From Nymphaea colorata (taxonomy: Eukaryota; Streptophyta; Magnoliopsida; Nymphaeales; Nymphaeaceae): 64,000 nt of DNA. Positions 1 to 17,860 of the stretch are shown here, one piece after another (positions within the stretch are counted from its first letter, which is position 1; each line of letters starts with the position of its first letter). A program made the position numbers and the translations under genes. The stretch spans positions 8,444,001 to 8,508,000 of the forward strand of contig NC_045150.1 of assembly GCF_008831285.2 (NCBI RefSeq), given 5' to 3'. The notes under the pieces are model-generated. The model saw only the letters and a program-made list of their open reading frames with translations. It searched no databases and had not been told where the DNA came from.

Positions 1-964
1 ACAGAGGACAATGATCAGAGGATCCAACATGATTCTGATGGTGAGGTAGCAGATTCATCTAATCAGAAGGAGATCATTGCCTTGTTCAGGCGGATTCAGT
101 CATCAATTTCTAAAGGTGCATCTGTCAGTACTCCAAAGAGCAAGTCTAGTGCTTCGAGATCACAAGAGTCAGCTGATGCAGTACTGGAAGTACTTCGCCA
201 ATACCCTGCAACAAAGCCTGGAAGAGGTAACTAATAGGATGAAAATATTCCATCTCCACTTCCCATGTACATCTTCTTTCAAAAAAGAAAAAAAAGAAAG
301 AAAAGAAACATCCAAGGGAGGGATCAAATACTATAGTATATCAATCTTCTGTAGTATCGACCCCATGGCTGTTAATTCTCGAATGTGTTACTTTTGCATT
401 TATTGCTGTTTTTACAATCTATGGTTGGATGCCTGCTGCTAATGTTTGACCGGTCTAATTAGCTATTGGCTATTTCACAATTGCGATAACTTTTGGCTCT
501 GGTTGTGCATTTCAATACTTGCATATGTGCATCCGTTGGCTTAGATTTGGAGATAAGGTTTCACAATTGTATTTATGGGTCTTTGATGTTTCTCGCTTGG
601 TGGTTTGGTTCAAGGTGCCAGCCAAGGTAGTGGGAAAGTGCTGAATGACAAAAGATCTCCAAGGAGCCAACGGCAAAACAAAGATAAGGAGGCAGAGGAT
701 GATTTTTCTAATCAATGGGATTTCAGGTTAAGTAGGCCAGCTTCTAATTTCATTAAGAAGTCGCCTATTCCTTCGCTGAAACCTAATAAAGAAGTTGAAA
801 ATGTTCTGGATGCGACTGAAGCAAAAGGTGATGCTGAAGAGTTGCAGAAAATTGATGAGATGAAACTTGCAGAACTAAAAGAGCTTGCAAAGTCTAAAGG
901 AGTTAAAGGATACTCCAAGTTGAAGAAGTCAGAACTGGTGGAGCTGTTAAAGAACTCAATTTGA
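1..964 (+). CDS. Rho-N domain protein (RHON1/BP-73-like), 3' part only
   Basis: The window opens inside this gene. Visible coding exons are 1-226 (frame 1, ending at a GT donor at 227) and 615-964 (after an AG at 613-614), with a stop at 962-964; the join restores one glycine codon. The visible protein starts TEDNDQRIQHDSDGEV, continues through a charged, Ser-rich low-complexity stretch (KSKSSASRSQESADAV) and ends in a compact C-terminal helical module, DEMKLAELKELAKSKGVKGY followed by SKLKKSELVELLKNSI. That ending is typical of the Rho-N (SAP-like) nucleic-acid-binding domain. Plant proteins with a C-terminal Rho-N domain (Arabidopsis RHON1, rice BP-73) bind RNA or DNA; RHON1 works with RNase E in chloroplast RNA processing. 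The N-terminus and transit peptide lie outside the window, so plastid location is inferred from the family. Confidence 0.85.
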
Positions 965-2608
965 TCGTAGTTAGTTCCTTTTAATGCTAATTTGCTGTAT
1001 AATGCGACTTGCAGAACCTGTGGAGAAATTTGTATTACCAGTAGCATTTAAATGGTACGCGAGAAAATTTACTGGCCGTTTACTCTCTTTTGTGTGTGTG
1101 TGTGTTACTGTACTCAATGACAGGCGACGAAAATTTACTTGGCCAACTATCTTAGGTAGTATATTGATGGGATCGATTTTATTTCTTTATGCATGCCTTT
1201 GCCTACATGGGTTGCAAGTAAAATGCAATAGGCCAGTTCTGGAAGAGTTAAATGTATGAGAGACTAGATCCAAAGGGTTTAGCGTAGTGGGCAGGCCATG
1301 GCTGTCATCTACAATTACGTTGTACCCAAGATGTTCTTCTGCTACTCCCAGCACTCTACTGTTTGCTCTGATTCCTCCTGTGAACTTGCTCGGAGAGCCT
1401 CTGCGGCGTACCAAAATATGCAGAAAATGCGCAGAACCGACACATTTTTTGTTCCTTTTGCAGCCGTCTGTGCTCAAGTTTTCTGCAGTCTGATTTGTGT
1501 ACATGAGCAGAGGTGAAAGTAGGCCATGGGGTTCGGCCAGGTTAAGAGATGTGGCCATGCTTGGCCGCAAAACCTGGATCCTGCCATCCATATCTTCTTC
1601 ACAAGGATACACTGTTTTTCTTTATTCTTCACTTCCTCAGTATGGTGTTTGTTGCTGATTTGAATTTTGAAGCCTCCCAATGATTTAAGAATATTGATAA
1701 AACAAAATTTAATGTATGGGTTGCGAATTTAAAACAAAGACCTAGACAGGCAAGTTTGCATGATGCCTCTCAGTTGAGGGAGGCCGATAAGTGCATACCC
1801 ACCTCCAAGCTGTGCATCCTTTGCTACAGAGACGAAGCGTGAAGCCATTGGAAGACTTTCTTGAAGAACAAGGAGAAGGGATTTGGTGGATCCGTCTTAC
1901 GATGCAGTTAATCAAGTCATCGGATGGCGAAAACACGCAGATAGATGGGAAATTCCTAGTAAGGAACTCCAAGCTTTACAAGAGAAGACTGTTCACCATC
2001 TGTGGTGGTGTTGCAAGAAACAATGACGTGAAAATTCTAGACTCATAATGAATCAAAACATGATACGTTAAAAACTTATGATTTTATACGTGACTCAAAG
2101 CATGATTTTGACAAAAGAACAGTGTTGAATCTGTATACATACAATCAAATCACGTCTTATATGTATTTTTTTGCACGATTATTGCTGAATCCAAACCGTT
2201 TACTATTAGCCATATATGTCTTTCGGAAATCTATCTGAATTGAAAATCTGCTAGATGTAAATGAAAACTCTGGAATTGAATTTGTTAACCAGACCTGGTT
2301 TTCCTTAGGCAGACTCGGGGCTGATTGGAATCATTGGATGGCTAAGAGTTTATTGTTCGTGTTCGATACAACAAAATCAGGTCCGTTATTGATACGGAAC
2401 GGAAATGGTAGGAAAGTTGTGGTTATGAAATGTAAGGGTATTTAAGTAAATATACTTATTGCGCCAAAACCCTAGAAGTTATTATGCTTCGACGGTCACC
2501 TCCCGCCCTCCGACTAGAGAGAGAGAGAGCGCGCGGCCTCATCGTCATCCTTAGTTTCACCGGCAAGGCAGCGTCGTCGTCGTCGGAGAAAGAAAGAGAG
2601 GGCCGAAG
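965..2608. other. 3' flank of Rho-N gene and RPL11 upstream region
   Basis: No recognisable gene. The first part is probably the 3' UTR of the Rho-N gene and includes a short (GT)n run near 1093-1104. A 141-codon open frame on the minus strand (1187-1612) and an 85-codon frame on the plus strand (1791-2048) are open, but I do not recognise them and see no splice-linked partners. From about 2050 to 2460 the DNA is AT-rich and featureless. From 2461 it becomes the RPL11 promoter and 5' UTR, with a telo-box-like site, a short GA run (2515-2529) and a CGT trinucleotide run (about 2572-2585). Confidence 0.5.
2466..2475 (+). promoter_or_regulatory. telo-box-like element upstream of RPL11
   Basis: AAAACCCTAG lies about 135 bp upstream of the RPL11 start codon. 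Telo-boxes (AAACCCTA) are a known, over-represented element in promoters of plant ribosomal protein genes and act with other sites in dividing cells. The match and its position are seen directly; its function here is inference. Confidence 0.55.
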
Positions 2609-4975
<2,367 letters not shown>

Positions 4976-7274
4976 TTATGCTTTGTTTTTGTTGGTTTTG
5001 GATTCAGTTTTGTTTCCATTGAGTTTCTATCTACGGATAGAGAAGGACTTAATGCATTGTGCCAAAGAACAGTTTCATGTTGAATTAGGGCGTACATTTT
5101 GTTCTCGGTTGGTATTTTCAGGTGGTGGTGGCACTTTGTTATTGCCAACATGTTTTCTCTTGAGTCGTTTAGGTTCTTCTGTTTTATTTTCTGATTAGCT
5201 TATGGATACGTTCATTATCTCTACCTATTCACATTGATGGAATTAGTATTTCCCTAACGATTATGGATGCCCACACGCTTCGCTTCTCCCATGATTGTGC
5301 CTGCCATGCTTGTATTCACCGATACGAGAATGACTGCATCTTGGAAGTGTAGGCAGATGTCTTTTTATCATGTTTTGTCTCTATTGTTCTCCGGAGCTCA
5401 CCAGCTTCGCTATTTCTTGAATCCTGCTTTTCTTGGGACCTTTGCTTCATAAGCAGTTGAAGGTTCTTTTAGACAAAATGAAGGGAAGCAGGCCTTCCCC
5501 TTTTTATTATCGCCAAGTTGCTCCCATGAAGTTTGTGGAGAGGTGGGGAGGTCTCAGTCTTATCAGTCCTTGCGTTTCTAGCATCTGCTACAATGTAAAT
5601 TCGCTCGAACCAGTGAGATCGGCTTGCCTTGATCTATTCATCTCTGCTCCTCGGTAACACGGACATGCAACTTCGGTGTGCCTAGTTTTTGGACATGATT
5701 CCGTCAGTCTTGGGCGCTAAATAGTTGGATGTGGTTTTTATTGAATATGATCGATTGGTTTTCAGCAGCTTGTAGGCATAAGTTTTTTTTGGGGGACCGA
5801 ACTTGTGCAGCGTTTTGGACGAGTCTACATTTCTATTCCTCTTTGGGACTATAACCCGTCGACTTGCTTGTGCATCGTTCTCACATTTGTGGGGAAGCAG
5901 AAAAGTAATTGCCACACTATGTTTTCACATCGTTCTCACATCGAAGGAGGGTTCTTAGCTTCTAGATGAATCGAATCGAGTTCTGCTTTGGATCAAGTTT
6001 CAGTAGGGGCTCAAACTATGTTTTCAAAAGTTTTAATAGGAGATACAGTTTTTAGAAGTTTTTTTCTATAGGTTAAGTAAACATTTTTTACAATTACATT
6101 TTTTTTTTGAAAATTTGAAGGGGGATAAATAATTTTTTTAATTACATTTTTTTTAGAGAATTTGAGGGAACCATGGTCCTTATCTCAGCCCATACATGTA
6201 ATTATAGTCACAAATATCGTTCTCACTTTTTAACGAACGACGAGGTTTCTTTCGGTACAATATGGGAAGCTTAAAAAAAACAGGAAAAAAAGTGGTAAAT
6301 TTTTAAAAGATTAAAAAAAATATTAAAAATAAAAGAAATGAATAACTAATATGACTTAACGTCAAAAAATAAGTACATAAGTAACAAATAAAAATTAGAA
6401 AATGCCAACAATCAGTTTGACATTAAAAAAGTATGAAAACAAGGGGAAAAAGGGGACAACAGGTTGAAAATGGGAAAAAATGTTCTGACTCCTCTACTGT
6501 CATTTAAAATGCATTTTTTTTTCATTTTTTGACGTTTACAAAAAAGGTTTTTTTGCCATTTTAACGGGCGACTTATTTTTCACATTTTAACATTTAATGC
6601 GTTATTTTTTTTAAAAAAATACACAATTTCTCTTACTAAAATATATTTATTACCCAAAAGGATAATTGCACAAAATATAAAGTTCGAGTAGTCGTTAGCT
6701 GTTTATTTGATGTTCACATATTCAAATTCAATCAGGTACAAATATAAACAATAAAAAAATCTAAACCTTATGTGAATCCAAATGTTTATAATCTGAATCC
6801 GATTGTTAAAGTCACAACCAAATCTAAAACTGACTTTGAAACCAAATAAGGACCACATTATTATATGCTAAATCCGGCTTTGAGAAATATTAGATATAGG
6901 ATATTGATTTAAAATAAAATCTCATCAAATAATCTAAATTTGAATCCAATCCTATTCGATGTCATTTATTAAATTTGAACTGGCATGCTAAGAGCTTTAA
7001 ATGATTCACGGCAGCTGTTCAATGAGTAATTATTTTATTTATAATGCAGTTGGGTGCCTGAGTATCAATGCACTAGTTCAAAGGTACGCGGGATTAGATT
7101 ATATGCCGCATTGCTGTCATCCGTCAAGAATATATCGTCTCAACCAATCCAAAATGTATTTGTATTTTGGTAGTCGTCTTGCACAACAAACAAATACAGT
7201 GCACATGTTGGACCCAACGAACACACAGCTTCGGTAATGTACCTGAAAACGACTCACGGCTGCGCACCAATCGG
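4976..7274. other. RPL11 3' flank and AT-rich spacer
   Basis: The first few hundred bases are probably RPL11 3' UTR. Short open frames between 4935 and 5915 show no recognisable domain. From about 6000 the sequence becomes strongly AT-rich with many A and T runs. The block 6190-6640 is one copy of a dispersed repeat (listed separately). Between about 6720 and 6980 there is a degenerate stretch rich in AATC/GATT-type words (AAATCCGGC, AATCCAATCC), similar in feel to 20400-20600. I see no gene here; 7210-7274 would be the 3' UTR of the minus-strand isomerase. Confidence 0.5.
6190..6640 (-). repeat. AT-rich dispersed repeat, copy A (inverted)
   Basis: Read on the minus strand, this block shows the same ordered word series as 43030-43395 and 58440-58810: a run of A then CCTTTTTTT, later AATGTCAAACTGATTG, a long T-rich stretch, TTTAAAAATTTACCA, TTTTTCCTGTTTTTTTTAAG, and an end close to GATATTTGTGACTAT. 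Shared order over about 400 bp makes common descent likely. No terminal repeats or coding domain could be read, so the class is unknown. Confidence 0.5.
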
Positions 7275-7991
7275 TCAAAGCTTGGAGGCTACTTTCGTCC
7301 CAGATCCGTTGACCAGACCTAGGGCTGCGGCGATCTCCGGGAATGCGGCCTTCCGGATAGACGAGTAGACGTTGCCGTCCCAATTGCGCCCGGCGAGGTC
7401 CTCCGCGAGCCGGACGGCTTCCGCCACCGTCTCCCCAGCATCCGACGCGATCATGTGGACAATCCCAGCGTCCGCGGCCTCTGAGGCCGTGAACTTCCGG
7501 GCCCTAAGCACGACGTCCCTCAGCGCCGCCGGCGACGGCACCTTCGCCCTGATGAGCGCCATCATGAAGTCCTCGAAGGGCAGCCCCAGGTCGAGCTCGC
7601 TCATGTAGAGGAACCCGCGGTCCCTCCTCATGACAATGTAGTCGTGGGCGAGGACCAGCATGAATCCGGCCGCCGCGGCGTGGCCGGTGACGGCTGCGAT
7701 GGTCGGGATCGGGAGCGAGACGAGAGAGGAGACAAGTGTGCGGAATTTGTCACTCATGAGGTGCATGCGAGGCATGAAGGGGCCGGACTTGGCCCACTCG
7801 AGATCGAAGCCGTAGCTGAAGAACTTGCCCGTGCCGGCGACGACGAGGGCCGCCGTCCCGGAGGACGACTCCGCGCGGATCCGGTCGAGGGCGGAGTTGA
7901 GAGAGTCCAGGACGCCCGGGCTCAGTCGGTGATCGGCGTCGCCGCCGAGAGTGAGGAGCCACACTCGCCCGCGCTTCTCCAGCGTACACAT
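7275..7991 (-). CDS. ECI: peroxisomal delta3,delta2-enoyl-CoA isomerase (crotonase family)
   Basis: A single uninterrupted frame of 238 codons. Enzymes of this family shift the 3-trans/cis double bond of unsaturated enoyl-CoA to the 2-trans position so that beta-oxidation can proceed; Arabidopsis relatives are ECI1-3 (one is IBR10, also tied to IBA-to-IAA conversion). The start MCTLEKRGRVWLLTL matches the plant group closely. The crotonase fold is seen in GTGKFFSYGFDLEWAKSG (residues 53-70) and PTIAAVTGHAAAAGFMLVLA (96-115), which form the CoA pocket and oxyanion hole. In YMSELDLGLPFE, Glu132 is the candidate catalytic residue. The last three residues are SKL, a canonical PTS1 peroxisomal signal, so location is well supported. 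It is intronless and GC-rich compared with its surroundings. Isomerase versus hydratase is inferred from the family; the 238-aa size fits. Confidence 0.92.
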   Translation of the reverse strand: MCTLEKRGRVWLLTLGGDADHRLSPGVLDSLNSALDRIRAESSSGTAALVVAGTGKFFSYGFDLEWAKSGPFMPRMHLMSDKFRTLVSSLVSLPIPTIAAVTGHAAAAGFMLVLAHDYIVMRRDRGFLYMSELDLGLPFEDFMMALIRAKVPSPAALRDVVLRARKFTASEAADAGIVHMIASDAGETVAEAVRLAEDLAGRNWDGNVYSSIRKAAFPEIAAALGLVNGSGTKVASKL

Positions 7992-9365
7992 CTTCTTCCC
8001 TCTCTCGCTCTCTCTCTCTGGGTGGAATTCTGGGGAAAAGAGGCGAAGTAGGGGGCGCCGGCGGCGAACGATGGTGGCGTAAGCAGTTTGTCCCTCCAGG
8101 TGGGCCCCACATATTAATGCGGTCAGGTCGGGGTGAGTCCTCTCAGTCTCGAGGAGAATGGCAGACGGAGCTGCAAAACGAACCGCATCGTTCGGACTCG
8201 AGTCGCTTCAACTTCGTCTCGTCTCATATCTGAAGCAGCCAGCAGGCCAGGCCGGGTCAATGAAGAGGCTATTTTGGAACATAATACTCGAAGCTAATAG
8301 TTTGGACTGATTATCATGATCCATAATTGAATCCAAAGTTTCATAAGCTAAACTTTGTTTTTCTTTTTCTTTTCTCGCGGGTTTGGATCCGACCGTGTCA
8401 AACACTACTTTTTGGTGCATGGCTCCTCCCACATCATATATTCGCAGTCCAGCAAAGGACAAGAGCATCATAAAAAACAAGCCCAAAGAACCACCTTTGG
8501 ACCATCTACTTATGGGCAAATTTGCTTTCAACTTTCCTTTATAAAATTCCATATTCTCAATGTAACTAACGAACACGAAGAACTAGAATCAAAGTCCTGG
8601 TATTTGTTATTTAGGTGGATTGATGTACACCCGTCAACTAGAATGTCACACAATTACTATTTGTATTTTAGAGGACTAGTACCATAAAAATGAAAACGAT
8701 AACCACACTCTCATTAGCCTTATCAGCTACGTTAGGCCCCTCGGGCCATAATTACCACTTTATTTTTTATGTTTTCATGAGTAACTGCTTAAAATTTGAG
8801 AAAAAAATGTAAATAACTGCTTAAGTTTACTAAATGATGCATAAACATGGGCTTCGTCAACAAAAGAACAGGCAGACATGGTTAATAACGCCACTTCATT
8901 CGTAATCGAAGGTACGTTAAGTAAAAAGGTTCTTTACAGTTTGCATATTTTTGTTGGTGTCTCGATAATTTCTTTCCTTGGATGTGATTCTATAGACAAA
9001 ATGCAAGGGAGAAAGAAAGAGGGAGATCTAAAATTAAGGAGAAATTGATTTTAAAATGCAGTTTGCGAAATTTCTCTTTTTAAAATACATTATGTTTTAA
9101 AATTGAAGGCAAAACGGTTTTTAAAGTGCATTTTAATGTTTTCCATTTATGAAGATTGTGTCTAAAATTGGTATTATAGAATTACCTAGCTATACATAAT
9201 TCTACAAATATTAAATATTTTTTTTTAGTAATTTTAAAAGGGCATCGCCCATACTCGTGACATTCAGCCAGATCTCATCCACTTCCTCGTGCTATCACCC
9301 GTTCAACTCATCACTTCCAATCACAACTCCATTCAAAATTTGAGATTCTATACTCTCTCGACGGC

Positions 9366-9447
<82 letters not shown>

Positions 9448-9636
9448 CTTTAATTTTTTACGTGTTATTTTGACTGCAGTACCTCTTGCTTTAACAATCA
9501 AAAGAAAACCAACCAAACAAGTTAGAAAACGCGTCCCACAGAATACAAAATCAAATTCTCCACTACATTCACTTGCAACAGACTGCAGAACAACTTGGAA
9601 TTCTATAAAAACTTTGTTCATCTTCTCTCTCTCTCC

Positions 9637-9677
<41 letters not shown>

Positions 9678-10096
9678 GTGTTGCAAAATCTGCTTCGCTC
9701 TTTGCTTTACGATGACTTGTTGTCTCTTCGAATCTCATACTTTACTTTAACATTGTTAGTTAGGTATGGTCTGCTTTTTCTGCCAAATTCTTTGAGCTCA
9801 TTTTTATGAAAGTATTGCTCACATTTTTGATATTACACGACATTCACAATGACGTTTTAACGTTGGTCATATTTTTTGAAGAAGTGGGGTACCATACGTT
9901 CTGCCGCTGATTTTCTCGGGCTTTTCCTTTCCATTATTTTCCCCTTACATATTAAAGGAGGGAAGCAGGGGGCCGGCGCTTCCCTCCGTAAGGACGCGCT
10001 TCTCCTATTGCTCATCGCGGCTTGTTTGTTGGAGCGGACAGCCAAGAGACATCACCATCACCTCCATTTCAGAGATTATAGAGGAGAAGATCCGAT
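7992..10096. other. divergent spacer between ECI and ASP1
   Basis: Shared upstream region of two divergently transcribed genes. Right next to the ECI start lies a CT/GA run (about 8001-8021) in what would be its 5' leader. From about 8210 to 9360 I see AT-rich DNA with short open frames but no recognisable gene. Two composite microsatellites in opposite orientation flank a roughly 170-bp core (9367-9675; listed separately). ASP1 upstream DNA follows from about 9700; TACATATTAAAGG around 9947 is at best a weak TATA-like site. Confidence 0.5.
9367..9675. repeat. paired composite microsatellites, (TA)n(GA)n ... (CT)n(AT)n
   Basis: The left arm is (TA)n at about 9367-9424 passing into (GA)n to about 9447. 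The right arm is (CT)n at about 9622-9641 passing into (AT)n to about 9675. The arms are reverse complements of each other and could pair as a long hairpin around a core of about 170 bp. Open frames over this region encode only SLSLS and YIYIY dipeptide runs and are not genes. Confidence 0.8.
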
Positions 10097-16792
<6,696 letters not shown>

Positions 16793-17860
16793 TGCTCATC
16801 TACTTTTCTCTTTCCAGGAAAAATAAAAAACCCCGAGGAGTCGGATTTTTCTTAAGTTTAAGTTGAGTCATGAATAAGCAGATCTGGTGATTGTGCTTTT
16901 TCCTGCTTCTCTGCCCCTTTGTTTGTGGGGGTGGGGGGCGATACATGACGTCCTCAGTGAACTCATAATTCCACTTGTATTCTTGAAGAGCAATTTTGGT
17001 ATGAAGGCCTCCTTTGTTGTACAAGCATTTTTCGTTTCATTTTCATTGATGTCTACACAACTCTTCGAATTGGGGCGTCCCCCTATATTTTGCTGACAGA
17101 AGATTGGCCAAACTAAATAGCTCTTCACAATATAAATTTTGGCTGGCAAATGATTTCTTTTATCATATACATGTCTCTGCATAATAGAGAGAGATCCGTC
17201 CATATCTTCTATGAAGTGTGCGGGATTGCAGTGCATTTCAAGTTTGGGTTTTTACTGTGACGAGCTCCCCAAAAAATTGGTCATCTGCATGGATGCTAGG
17301 AGCAGGCCTACGTGATACGTTTGTTGTTCCACATCTCTGAACATTTAAGCCCCTGGAGGAAGGTCGGACCATTCTTTTTTGGAGGAGAAACGACATTGGT
17401 TCGGACATCCTGGGTAAAGCACCTGGTTCAAGTGCCTGCAGATCAAGATTAATTCTTTCTCAAACTGTAAAGGATCCTCACCTCAATTCATAGATTCAGT
17501 GTTTCTGCACTGGATGGAGGGCAAAGCAGCTCTTCCAGTGTGCTACATTCTTAACGTACAAGTACCGCTTCAGCCACACATTTCTTGGTGTTGTATATTC
17601 TCAACGTCAAGTGCCATTGCTACATATTTCTCCTCTGGTATGCGGTGCTCTGTACGTTGCCGAGCCAGTCACAAGCATACTGTCTCTCCCATAGTGCATG
17701 TTACATCATGAGGTCTGAACTGAATTCCAGAGGGTAACAACTCAAGTAAATTGAACTGATAGCAAACCTCTAGCTTGAAGCAGAAGAGGCTAGCAAAAAC
17801 AGTTAGAAGACCACATCAAATCGCTGCTAGTTGTTGAAATCCCTGTACTAATGGCGTTCT
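16793..17860. other. convergent spacer, ASP1 3' UTR and PPR 3' UTR
   Basis: ASP1 (+) and the PPR gene (-) end toward each other here. AATAAA occurs at about 16822-16827, just after the ASP1 stop. The short open frames show no family features. Nothing else is recognised. Confidence 0.55.

Noticed and set aside
7644-8112. GC-rich open frames antisense or out of frame to the isomerase
   Set aside because: Shadows of the GC-rich ECI gene; the ECI frame itself explains the sequence.
9397-9738. 113-codon minus-strand and 81-codon plus-strand open frames
   Set aside because: They translate CT/GA and AT microsatellites into SLSLS and YIYIY runs and have no domain.
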